From: an uncultured Clostridia bacterium
GTDB lineage: Bacteria > Bacillota > Clostridia > Oscillospirales > Ruminococcaceae
Reading direction: 5' to 3'
DNA length: 64,000 nt
NCBI GenBank assembly: GCA_947588805.1
Contig: CANPYR010000001.1
Coordinates: forward strand, 1 to 64,000
The notes under the pieces were generated by a model. It made no database searches and was not told where the DNA came from. It worked only from the letters and a program-made list of their open reading frames with translations. The translations under genes and the position numbers were made by a program. Shown here piece by piece: positions 17,595 to 26,485 of the stretch (positions within the stretch are counted from its first letter, which is position 1; each line of letters opens with the position of its first letter).

Positions 17595-18656
17595 TTATCT
17601 GACTTTAAGCTCCGATATCGCTATAACCCCGCCATCAAGATAATATATGACCTTACCGACGCTTTTTCCGCGCTCGTTTTCGTATACAAACTGCGGAATG
17701 ATAACTCTTTTTTCGATCCTTTCCGCTTCTCCCTTTTCAAGAGTCACGCAGATATCTGACGAATACAGCTCCGCTTTGAGATCTCCTCCCGCCATGTCTA
17801 CTTTGAAGCTCTCGCCGCCGAGTTCCACCCTTTCGAGCCTTGAATATCCGTACTCAATAAGCTTTTCATGGTCTATCCAGTCGGTAGAATCCCCGAGCGT
17901 GACGCAGATAAGAGTTATCCCTCCGCGCTCGCATGCGGATATTAAGCATCTTCCGGCTTTATCGGTAAAGCCCGTCTTAACCCCGAAAACGCCCTCGCAG
18001 GTCTTAAGGAGCTTGTTCGTATTATTAAGCCATACGCTCCTGCCGCCGAGATCAAGACTTATCGACTGAGCGGAGCATATGCTTTTAAACGTCTCGTTTT
18101 TGATTGCATACGCCGTGAGCTTCGCCATATCCGAAGCGGTAGAGTAGTGCCCGTCGGTAAAATCGTCGAGCCCTGACGGAGTAACAAAATGAGTAGCGCC
18201 GAGAGACAGCTCCTTTGCTTTAGCGTTCATTTTCTCCACAAAAGCTTCAACGCTTCCAGATACCGCGACTGCCGCGGCGTTTGCGGCGTCGTTTCCGCTC
18301 GGTAACAGCATCCCGTAGCAAAGCGCCCGTTTAGTCACAGTATCGCCCTCTAAAAGCCCCATAGACGAGCCTTCGACTTTAATGGCTTCGCTGTCAACCT
18401 CAAACGGCTTATCCAAATCCCCAGACTCTATCGTCAGTATCGCCGACATTATCTTAGTCGTGCTCGCCATCTGGAGCCTTCTGTCGGGATTTTTTGAGTA
18501 TAATACCCTGCCGCTGTCGGCTTCTATAAGGATCGAAGCCTTGGCGTTTGTAACGATTTCCCCCGCAGGCTCGGCTGCATTTATTCTTATACAGATGACC
18601 GTCGCCATAACTGCGAAGCATATCAGGCAAACGACCATTTTTCTGATATATTCCAT
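17595..18656 (-). CDS. D-alanyl-D-alanine carboxypeptidase (DacF-like)
   Basis: Signal peptide; SxxK (MASTTKIMSA), SGN, KTGFT motifs. Confidence 0.94.
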   Translation of the reverse strand: MEYIRKMVVCLICFAVMATVICIRINAAEPAGEIVTNAKASILIEADSGRVLYSKNPDRRLQMASTTKIMSAILTIESGDLDKPFEVDSEAIKVEGSSMGLLEGDTVTKRALCYGMLLPSGNDAANAAAVAVSGSVEAFVEKMNAKAKELSLGATHFVTPSGLDDFTDGHYSTASDMAKLTAYAIKNETFKSICSAQSISLDLGGRSVWLNNTNKLLKTCEGVFGVKTGFTDKAGRCLISACERGGITLICVTLGDSTDWIDHEKLIEYGYSRLERVELGGESFKVDMAGGDLKAELYSSDICVTLEKGEAERIEKRVIIPQFVYENERGKSVGKVIYYLDGGVIAISELKVR

Positions 18657-18721
18657 AAAACTATCCTCCGAAAAAGATTTCAGGGATAGTTTATGCCGCC
18701 GTCTCAGAAAAATACGCGGAA

Positions 18722-19141
18722 TTATTCCTCAGCTTCCGCAGCGATCCCGTCGTCGGGTTCGGAAGCCGCTTTCTTACCGGAAATTACCGCCGTGACCTTA
18801 TCTACAAGATCAGGAATTATCGCAAGCGCGGCGTTTTCCTTTGAAGCGTTCACGGTGAGCTGTAAAAGTTTTACGTTTCCGTCCGGCATTATTACTATAA
18901 ACGCGATCGGCTGGATGGAAACGCCGCCGCCCGCGCCGCCGCCGAAGAAATTCGCGGCCTGCTTAGTGGGAAGATCCGAACCGCCCGAGCCGAATCCCAC
19001 CGAAACCTTTGAAACAGGAATTATCGTGGTACCGTTTCCAGTAACTATCGGCTTGCCGATTATTGTCTCAACATCTACCATTTCCTTGATCTTTTCAATG
19101 GCAGTTTTTACTAAGATTTCCAGATTTGTGTTCTTCTCATT
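18722..19141 (-). CDS. GerW/YtfJ family sporulation protein
   Basis: VGFGSGGSD...FFGGGAGGGVSIQPIAFIVI; preferred start MNEKNTNLE at 19141. Confidence 0.92.
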   Translation of the reverse strand, partial: NEKNTNLEILVKTAIEKIKEMVDVETIIGKPIVTGNGTTIIPVSKVSVGFGSGGSDLPTKQAANFFGGGAGGGVSIQPIAFIVIMPDGNVKLLQLTVNASKENAALAIIPDLVDKVTAVISGKKAASEPDDGIAAEAEE

Positions 19142-19970
19142 CATTGATATTCTCCTTTGCCTTTGCAATATTATCAAGCTTTTTCATGCTCTTGCGTATC
19201 TTTAAGTAGTATATCCCGATATATGCAGCCAATGCGACTACCGCGCTCGGGCGAACATATACGGCGGTTTTTAAATAAAAATCAAAGACCTTTTTCTCGT
19301 AATCGCATTTTATCTCGGTGTGATCGACTGTAACGGTGAACAACGTGCACAAAAGTCCTAAAATCGAATAAAACACCGCGTTTATTCTTCCGAAATTCAG
19401 TCCGGCTTTATACGGGTCGCTGTCGCCGAAGGTAAGGCTTATATTAAGATGATAGAACCTTATCAGCTTAAGAAGCTTCCTGAACGCCTTCTTTCCTGCG
19501 GGAATATATTTTTTATATTCGTTCCACATATCAAGTAAAGACGGCTTCGGCTCCTTTTGATCATCCGGTACATCGTCATTTTCTTCGCTGCCGTCCTGCT
19601 CCGGCTTCTTATCGTCCTTATCCTCGCTCGGCTCCTTTATTTCATCGCTTTGCGCGGATTCCGCGATTTTTTTATCTATTTCCTCCTGCTCCTCCGCGTC
19701 CGTAGAAGCTGTCGGCTGTATCTCGCTTATATATATCTTCGGGCTTTCATCCTTAAGCTCTTCGGTTTTTTCGGGTTCATCCGAAACGGTTTCGGGCGTT
19801 TCCTCTTTAGGGATCTTTAATCTGTACACCGTAAAGCCGAAATACTTTACGATTATATCCACACGCTTTTTATCCGCTTCTATATAAGCCTTGACCGAAA
19901 AGTGCAGGAGAACGGTTATAAGTATTATTATCCCGGCAAGTATGCCTAAAATGATAAGAAATACTTTCAT
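19137..19970 (-). CDS. DUF2953 domain-containing protein
   Basis: Position upstream of gerW-like gene; N-terminal TM, acidic linker, conserved C-terminal region. Confidence 0.75.
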   Translation of the reverse strand: MKVFLIILGILAGIIILITVLLHFSVKAYIEADKKRVDIIVKYFGFTVYRLKIPKEETPETVSDEPEKTEELKDESPKIYISEIQPTASTDAEEQEEIDKKIAESAQSDEIKEPSEDKDDKKPEQDGSEENDDVPDDQKEPKPSLLDMWNEYKKYIPAGKKAFRKLLKLIRFYHLNISLTFGDSDPYKAGLNFGRINAVFYSILGLLCTLFTVTVDHTEIKCDYEKKVFDFYLKTAVYVRPSAVVALAAYIGIYYLKIRKSMKKLDNIAKAKENINE

Positions 19971-20090
19971 TTCATTCTCCTTTCAGGATAAAGCGAGCGG
20001 TCGCCGAACGGTAATACGGCAATTTGATAATTCGGTAATTTTAAACTGCGCGATTTAATGAAAACTTTGATTTTTTACGAAAAATATAAT

Positions 20091-20666
20091 CTATTCTTTA
20101 TCGTCGGAAATATCTTCCTGCATCTCCGGCATGTCTTCAAAGGTCATTTGCGGGTTTTCGCTCGGAAGCGGCGGTAGGTCTTCTATTGAACTAAGCCTAA
20201 AGCATCTTAAGAAATTCGCAGTCGTTTTGAATGTCACCGGCCTTCCGGGAACGTCAAGCCGTCCCGCTTCCTCTATGAGCTCCTTTTCAAGAAGGTTTGT
20301 AATAACTCCGCTCGAGTCCACTCCCCTTACATCCTCTACAAATCCCCTTGTTACCGGCTGGTTATAGGCGATAACGGTAAGAGTCTCCATAGCCGCCGGA
20401 GAAAGAGTCGCCGAGCGCTTTGATTCAAGCGCGGCGCGGATATACGGCGCGTATTCCTCGCGAGTGGCCAACTGATAGGAATTTTCGAGCTTTATTACCT
20501 CAAGAGACGACGTCATGACGTTAAGATTGGAATTCAGCATCGAGACAAGCTTATGAAGGTCGGTAAGCTCTACTCCGGCTCCGTATGCGAGCCTGTCAAA
20601 CTCCACCGGCTCGCCCGAAGCGAACAGTATAGCTTCTATTACCGCTATTTTTTCGTTAATCTGCAT
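20091..20666 (-). CDS. scpB: segregation and condensation protein B
   Basis: EAILFASGEPVEFDRLA, TLTVIAYNQPVTRGFVEDVRGVDSSGVI; MQINEK start preferred. Confidence 0.96.
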   Translation of the reverse strand: MQINEKIAVIEAILFASGEPVEFDRLAYGAGVELTDLHKLVSMLNSNLNVMTSSLEVIKLENSYQLATREEYAPYIRAALESKRSATLSPAAMETLTVIAYNQPVTRGFVEDVRGVDSSGVITNLLEKELIEEAGRLDVPGRPVTFKTTANFLRCFRLSSIEDLPPLPSENPQMTFEDMPEMQEDISDDKE

Positions 20667-21396
20667 ATTCTTCCTCTTCCTGCTTTCTGCGGCGTTTGAC
20701 TGTCCTGTCAAAAGTTATTTCGGTGTTGTCGTCGTTAAGCCTTATCCTTCCGGACTTTGTAAGCTCTAATACAGCCAAAAAAGTCGCTATTTTTTCGGAT
20801 CTGTCCGTCATTCCCTCATAAAGCTCGTTCATCCCGCAGCTTCCGCTCTTATAAAGTCTTCTTAAGACATAAAGTATCTTCGAGCCGACGGAGACTATTC
20901 TTTTTGAAACGATAGGTCTGAATACCGAAGCCTGTACCGGAGCGTTTCTCAGTCTCTGCGAGGATATCCCGAAATACGCCGAAATAAGATCCTCGGGGTC
21001 GTGGGTATGGGTATAGGTCTTTACTATCTGAATCTCCGACGGCTTTTTTACATAAATCACGTCGCCCTTATACATATCCCGAAGCTTCGCCGCCGCCTGC
21101 TTGCAAAGAGAATACTCGATAAGTCTTCCCTGCAGCTCCTTTTTCATCTCTAAAGCTTCCTCGTGCTTAGGAAGCAGCGAAAGAGTCTTTATCAGGATAA
21201 GCCTTGCGGCCATTTCAAGAAATTCGCCCGCATACTCAAAATCCTGCTCCTCCACGCCGTCGATATATTCAAGATACTGCTCCAAAAGAAGCGAGATCTG
21301 TATATCGTAGATGTTGAGCTTATGCTTGGTAATAAGAAACAGCAAAAGGTCGAGAGGTCCTTCAAAGCTGTCGAGCCGATAGGAATATGAATTCAT
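20656..21396 (-). CDS. scpA: segregation and condensation protein A
   Basis: SFEGPLDLLLFLITKHKLNIYDIQISLL. Confidence 0.96.
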   Translation of the reverse strand: MNSYSYRLDSFEGPLDLLLFLITKHKLNIYDIQISLLLEQYLEYIDGVEEQDFEYAGEFLEMAARLILIKTLSLLPKHEEALEMKKELQGRLIEYSLCKQAAAKLRDMYKGDVIYVKKPSEIQIVKTYTHTHDPEDLISAYFGISSQRLRNAPVQASVFRPIVSKRIVSVGSKILYVLRRLYKSGSCGMNELYEGMTDRSEKIATFLAVLELTKSGRIRLNDDNTEITFDRTVKRRRKQEEEEYAD

Positions 21397-21398
21397 TT

Positions 21399-22121
21399 TT
21401 ACCTCAGAATTAACTTGAATATAATATCAACCCAGAAGAAGAGAAGATTGAACAGGCTGTAGAACTTATCTATAAGCCATGAAAGCGGTCCGCTTAAAAT
21501 GCCTAAGAAGATGGCGAGATATAGAATTATCTGTATAACTCCCGTGTGCTTATAAAGAAACGCGTTAGCCTTCGCAGGGAGAAAATACGCTAAGATATTC
21601 GAGCCGTCAAGCGGACGTATCGGCAAAAGATTGAACACCGCAAGGTTCAGGTTTATAATCGAGAAGTAATAAACTGCAAGATAAGCAAAGCTTGCGGCGG
21701 TAAGCGCGGATTCCGGAAGAACAAGATTCCCGAGGATCTTGTTTATGAAAATTCCGACTATCGCGCAGATGAAATTTGATATAGGCCCCGCCGCAGATAC
21801 GAGCGCGTTATCGCGCCTGAAGTTTGAAAAGTTTCTCGGGTTGACCGGCACCGGCTTCGCCCAGCCGAAGCCGAATATCAAAAGAAGTATAGCTCCTATC
21901 GGGGCTACATGAGCAAGAGGATTCAGAGTGAGCCGCCCCGCGATAAGCGCGGTATTGTCACCGAGCTTTCTTGCCGCCCAGGCGTGAGCGTATTCGTGGA
22001 TCGGCAGAATAGTGAAAACGATAAGAAGCCTTATACATATAAGTATGACCGTTTCGGGTCCGAATGAGCGGAATAAGAACATATGATCACCTTTCAAATA
22101 CAAAATCAAGCTCTCAGGCAT
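21399..22121 (-). CDS. site-2 protease family (M50) zinc metalloprotease
   Basis: HEYAHAWAARKLGD and NLLPIRPLDGSNIL motifs. Confidence 0.92.
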   Translation of the reverse strand: MPESLILYLKGDHMFLFRSFGPETVILICIRLLIVFTILPIHEYAHAWAARKLGDNTALIAGRLTLNPLAHVAPIGAILLLIFGFGWAKPVPVNPRNFSNFRRDNALVSAAGPISNFICAIVGIFINKILGNLVLPESALTAASFAYLAVYYFSIINLNLAVFNLLPIRPLDGSNILAYFLPAKANAFLYKHTGVIQIILYLAIFLGILSGPLSWLIDKFYSLFNLLFFWVDIIFKLILR

Positions 22122-22214
22122 ATAAATGTAAGTATAATTATAGCATATATTTTCACAAATATCAAGTAACTTAGGAAAGAATTGAAAAAATCAAAACTTT
22201 TTTTCAAAAAACAC

Positions 22215-22243
22215 TTGCATTTTGGAAAAGAATTTGTTATTAT
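22215..22243 (+). promoter_or_regulatory. rpmB promoter
   Basis: TTGCAT-N17-TATTAT upstream of rpmB. Confidence 0.65.
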
Positions 22244-22286
22244 ATATCTTGTGATTTCATGACATACTAAAAGGAGGTGCAGCCTC

Positions 22287-22472
22287 ATGGCTAAATGCGA
22301 AGTTTGCGGTAAGGGCGTTACTTTCGGAATAAAGGTTTCTCATTCACACAGAAGAACAAACAGAACCTGGAAGCCCAACGTCAAGAGAGTCAAGGTCTTA
22401 AAGAACGGCACTCCCTGCCATATCTATGTATGCTCGAAATGCCTTCGCTCCGGCAAGGTAACAAGAGCGTAA
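22287..22472 (+). CDS. rpmB: 50S ribosomal protein L28
   Basis: MAKCEVCGKGVTFGIKVSHSHRRTNRTWKPNVKRVKV; RBS AAGGAGGTG. Confidence 0.98.
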   Translation: MAKCEVCGKGVTFGIKVSHSHRRTNRTWKPNVKRVKVLKNGTPCHIYVCSKCLRSGKVTRA

Positions 22473-22500
22473 GACCGCTTTTTATCAGCTATCAATAAAG

Positions 22501-22523
22501 AAACCCCGTCGTGGGGTTTTTTT
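22501..22523 (+). terminator. rpmB terminator
   Basis: AAACCCCGTCGTGGGGTTTTTTT. Confidence 0.9.
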
Positions 22524-22535
22524 ATTTTGCATTTT

Positions 22536-23243
22536 TTACATACGAGCAGAAATATCGAGCGCAAGCTTTATCATTTCCCCGAATCCCCTCTCTCGCTCCT
22601 CAGGTTCAAGACTCTCGCCGGTAAAAATATGATCCGATACCGTGCATACGCTCAAAGCACGCTTTCCAGCCGCCGCGGCGTTTGCATAAAGAGCCGCAGT
22701 CTCCATCTCTACCGCTAACACTCCCATATCACGCCATTTCTCGTTTTTTTCATCCTCGCCGCCGTAAAAAAGATCCGTAGAAAGAACGTTTCCGACGTGA
22801 TAACCGATCCCCGCGCTTTCCGCTTCGCTCACGGCGTATTTCAAAAGCTCAAAGTCGCATATCGGAGAATAGCTCCCGGAAAGCCCGAAAGAATTCAGGT
22901 AGTTTGAATCGGTGCATGCCGACGCAGCTATAACTATATCCCGAAGCTTTACGTCCGAAGAAAGCCCTCCGGCCGAGCCTATTCTTATAATATTTTCAAC
23001 GCCGTAGAAATTATACAGCTCGTAGGAATATATCCCCATCGACGGCATACCCATGCCCGAAGCCATTACCGAGACCGGCTTTCCCTTATACGTCCCGGTA
23101 TAGCCCTGAACACCGCGGACGTTATTCACAAGCCGTGGAGCTTCAAGATAATTTTTAGCGACAAATTCCGAGCGAAGCGGATCTCCCGGCATAAGCACGG
23201 TTTTCGCAAAATCGCCCTTTTTCGCGCTGTTGTGCGGAGTCAT
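22536..23243 (-). CDS. deoD: purine-nucleoside phosphorylase (DeoD type)
   Basis: TVLMPGDPLRSEFVA; GSAGGLSSDVKLRDIVIA; VEMETAALYA. Confidence 0.95.
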   Translation of the reverse strand: MTPHNSAKKGDFAKTVLMPGDPLRSEFVAKNYLEAPRLVNNVRGVQGYTGTYKGKPVSVMASGMGMPSMGIYSYELYNFYGVENIIRIGSAGGLSSDVKLRDIVIAASACTDSNYLNSFGLSGSYSPICDFELLKYAVSEAESAGIGYHVGNVLSTDLFYGGEDEKNEKWRDMGVLAVEMETAALYANAAAAGKRALSVCTVSDHIFTGESLEPEERERGFGEMIKLALDISARM

Positions 23244-23296
23244 TATATCTTACCTGCCTTTTTTCGATTTTTGACCTGCCCGAAGCAGATGCAAAT

Positions 23297-24916
23297 TTAA
23301 TAGTGTTTTGCGTTTTCAAAGTACACCGTATCGGTGCAGCGATCAAATTTAATGTCCGCGCAGTCGTCGTCATATACGCAAACGGACGGAAGATGCCAAA
23401 GCGGGATGAAGTGATATCCCGACAGGATCTCGTTTTCGGCTTCGGAACAGGCATAGTCCAAAGACGCGAGCGTTTCAAACCTTCCGGAGCTAATTTCAAG
23501 CTCCTTAGCCTTATCAAATTCCATCCCGAAGCTTTTATCGCTCCCGAAAGGAAGCAGGAAATCCTGCGCGCAGCCGTCGGAGTCTATTACCGCAAGCGCC
23601 AGGTCGTATCTTCCGTTTGAGAGCCTTTCTTCATAGTCCCTTCTTGTGACGTTTTCTATGGAAATATGAGTTGCAAAGACCTTATACCAGCTGTCGGATA
23701 CCGCTTCAAGATAATCTGCGTACCCAAAATCCTCCGGAACCATCAAAGTCATGCCGATAAGAGAGGACTGCTGCTTTTGCGTGAGAAGAAATCCCCACTT
23801 ATATTCGGCCATCTTAAGATCTGTTTTTCCGACCTCCTCCGGAGTCCTCGGGGTATACCCCATAAACCCGTCGGGGATTATGCTCTTTGCTTCTATCGCG
23901 GTATCGGGTGAAGCTTCTTTAAGCGCTTCGCGGTCTATCGCCCAGGAAAATACCTGTCTTAGCTCCTCGGAGCCGAATATATCAATGTTTTCGTTAAAGA
24001 TTATCCCGGCGGTTCCGGCGCTTTCGGAGATGTATTCCTCCCCGTCTGAAGCCGCAAGCTCCCCTGCGGGAAACACTATCATATCCACAGAGCCTTCGTT
24101 ATAGTCGTTAAGCCTTTCTTCCGGATCCTTGGTTATAAGATAGTTCACGCCGCCCGCCGAAACAGGCGTTATATCGCTGTAGCCGGGATTTCTTCTTATT
24201 CTTATATAATTATTCTTCCCGTAAGGATCGTGTAGCCAGTATCTTACAAAGAACGGGCCGTTTGAACATACAGCTTCCGCTTCGAGCCCGTATTTTCCTC
24301 CTGCGGTTATGAAAAAGTCCTCGCAGCAGGGCGCCGCCGGAAGCTCGCTCAAAAGCCTTAAAAACTCTGCGTTAGGGTATTCGAGCTCAAATATCACAGT
24401 AAGGCTGTCCGGAGCCGATACTCCTATCTCCTCTACGCCTATCTCGCCTTTTCTTGCCTTTTCGGAATTTTTTATGCAAAAATATTTTTCGGAGTGCGGC
24501 GAAGCGGTTTTCGGGTCCATAAGCCTTCTGAACGCATAGACGAAATCGTCTGCCGTGACCGGATATTCATAGTTTCCGAGCGCGTGCCATTTATATCCTT
24601 CCCGAAGATAAAAGGTATACTTAAGCCCGTCTTCGGAGACGGTATAATCTTTCGCTACCTTCCCGCTCACTCTGCCGCTTCCGTCGTATTCAAGAAGCCC
24701 TGCATATAAATTTTTTGCCACCGTCACAGAAGAAGGATCGTCTGCAAGCTGAGGGTCGAGATTCTTCGGATCGCTTGAAAGCGCGATCTTGAATATATAC
24801 CCAGTGCCGTCGTCAGAGAAAAAGGATATTACCTTTTCTATAGGTTCGCATGCGACAAAGGTAAGAGTTACGCATATTATAAAACAAATAAGCCTTAAAA
24901 ATCTTCTTTTTATCAT
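23297..24916 (-). CDS. peptide ABC transporter substrate-binding lipoprotein (SBP family 5)
   Basis: Lipobox (TFVAC); SSDPKNLDPQLADDPSSVTVAKNLYAGLLEYDGSG. Confidence 0.9.
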   Translation of the reverse strand: MIKRRFLRLICFIICVTLTFVACEPIEKVISFFSDDGTGYIFKIALSSDPKNLDPQLADDPSSVTVAKNLYAGLLEYDGSGRVSGKVAKDYTVSEDGLKYTFYLREGYKWHALGNYEYPVTADDFVYAFRRLMDPKTASPHSEKYFCIKNSEKARKGEIGVEEIGVSAPDSLTVIFELEYPNAEFLRLLSELPAAPCCEDFFITAGGKYGLEAEAVCSNGPFFVRYWLHDPYGKNNYIRIRRNPGYSDITPVSAGGVNYLITKDPEERLNDYNEGSVDMIVFPAGELAASDGEEYISESAGTAGIIFNENIDIFGSEELRQVFSWAIDREALKEASPDTAIEAKSIIPDGFMGYTPRTPEEVGKTDLKMAEYKWGFLLTQKQQSSLIGMTLMVPEDFGYADYLEAVSDSWYKVFATHISIENVTRRDYEERLSNGRYDLALAVIDSDGCAQDFLLPFGSDKSFGMEFDKAKELEISSGRFETLASLDYACSEAENEILSGYHFIPLWHLPSVCVYDDDCADIKFDRCTDTVYFENAKHY

Positions 24917-24920
24917 TTTA

Positions 24921-25373
24921 TCATTTCGTAAATTCCGAATCTACTGTTTCCTCGGCGCTTTGGACGTCCGGAACTATCAGCAAAATCACATAGCTGTCAT
25001 AAACCAAAACTTTTCCGTTTTCTACCTTCTCGGCTTCAAGCGGCGCATATCCCTTGAAGTCCTCATATCTTGCGTTTTTATAGTCGGAAAGGAGCTTTTC
25101 AAGCTCCCCGACTTTTCCGTCACCGGCTTCAAGTATCGCCACCATATCGGCGTATGCCCCTCGGGAGCTGTATTTAACGCAGTACTGCTTAAGCTCCGAA
25201 GCTTCCGTCTTAAAAAGTATCTCTATATCCTCCCCGCTCGCTTCGCTCATCTCTTCAAGACCCTGAGAGGATATTATAAGCTCCGCAAGCTCCGAAGCCG
25301 CCGGGTGGTTATATCCCCCGCAGGCGGTAAAAAGCGTCATCGCAGTTATTATTACCAAAATAATCCTTTTCAT
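24921..25373 (-). CDS. DUF4358-like lipoprotein
   Basis: Lipobox LFTAC; size and neighbour (SGNH hydrolase) typical of DUF4358. Confidence 0.65.
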   Translation of the reverse strand: MKRIILVIITAMTLFTACGGYNHPAASELAELIISSQGLEEMSEASGEDIEILFKTEASELKQYCVKYSSRGAYADMVAILEAGDGKVGELEKLLSDYKNARYEDFKGYAPLEAEKVENGKVLVYDSYVILLIVPDVQSAEETVDSEFTK

Positions 25374-25388
25374 CTTCGTTTCGCTTTC

Positions 25389-26228
25389 CTATCCTGCGGT
25401 ATGCGTGAGAATATAGTTTATGAACGTCTCGTAGGTGGATTTTTTAAAGTGAATACCGTCGTTTTCGGCGCTGTCTTTAGGCAGCCGTCCGTTTTCATCC
25501 TTAAGCGCGGAGCTGAGGTCGAGATAATATATTCCGTTTGAATTGCAGTATTCAAGAAGCTGAGCGTTTAAGTCGTCAAGATCGGAATTTTTTACCGGAG
25601 ACTCTGCGGAATTCTCCTTTTCCTCCGTAACGGGAGGAGTTGAAACTACATATATTTTTGAATCCGGGCAGGCTATACGAAGCTTATTCACAAACGACGA
25701 GCATCCAAGATAAATTTCGGATGAAGACATATAAGCCGCGCCGTTTGAGCCGAGCATCACATATATATTCTCAGGCTTCATCTCGGTAACTGCTTCCAAA
25801 ACCGTCATGGTTCCGTAGGCGGTATCGATCTGAGCGGAATCTATCTTTGAAACGCTCAAAGAAGCGCTCGCTAAGACGTTTGAGCCGGGAACGATTCCGT
25901 AAGAGCTGAGACCGTAGGTGATATTGTCGCCTATGAACGCGCAGCTGTCAAGATAAGAGCTGTCTACGGCTTCGCTTTCGGGTACGGGATTTATTATTCC
26001 CGCAGAATTTCCGGGCTCCGTCTGAGCGCCTTCCGCGCCGTCTTCGGAATCCTCTCCCTTTTGGGAGGTGTTTTCATGAAACACCGTAATGGTCCTTGAT
26101 TCGGACAGAACGTCCTCAAGGGATGTATTTTTCATATATCGGTAAAACATAAGTCCGAAGATGAGCACAGTCCCGAAAAATACTATGCTCAGGCGGTATC
26201 TGACTTTTCTTATTTTCTTCTTTTCCAT
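25389..26228 (-). CDS. SGNH/GDSL-type hydrolase with N-terminal TM
   Basis: CAFIGDNITYGL, VMLGSNGA, NDGIHFKKSTYETF (block V His). Confidence 0.8.
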   Translation of the reverse strand: MEKKKIRKVRYRLSIVFFGTVLIFGLMFYRYMKNTSLEDVLSESRTITVFHENTSQKGEDSEDGAEGAQTEPGNSAGIINPVPESEAVDSSYLDSCAFIGDNITYGLSSYGIVPGSNVLASASLSVSKIDSAQIDTAYGTMTVLEAVTEMKPENIYVMLGSNGAAYMSSSEIYLGCSSFVNKLRIACPDSKIYVVSTPPVTEEKENSAESPVKNSDLDDLNAQLLEYCNSNGIYYLDLSSALKDENGRLPKDSAENDGIHFKKSTYETFINYILTHTAG

Positions 26229-26379
26229 TATATCACCCTAAACCGAGACATTATAATAATTTTAATATACAGTATACAATAAAACTCCGACTTTTTCAAG
26301 AAGATATTCAAATTTTAATAATTTGTAACCTTTACGTAACCTTTTACTGTTCAAACTGCCGGAGATTTTTAAAAAAGGG

Positions 26380-26408
26380 TTGAATTCCGGGAAAAATTAG
26401 TTTATAAT
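26380..26408 (+). promoter_or_regulatory. asnB promoter
   Basis: TTGAAT-N17-TATAAT. Confidence 0.75.
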
Positions 26409-26485
26409 AAAGAAGCGGAATTTTATAGGCAGCTCCGATTTTTATCTTTAATATAATCACCATTACATACCAAGGAGAGATTTTT

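Noticed and set aside
26409-26485. Possible T-box or riboswitch leader for asnB
   Set aside because: Only ~75 nt between promoter and start; no T-box sequence or specifier/antiterminator structure visible.
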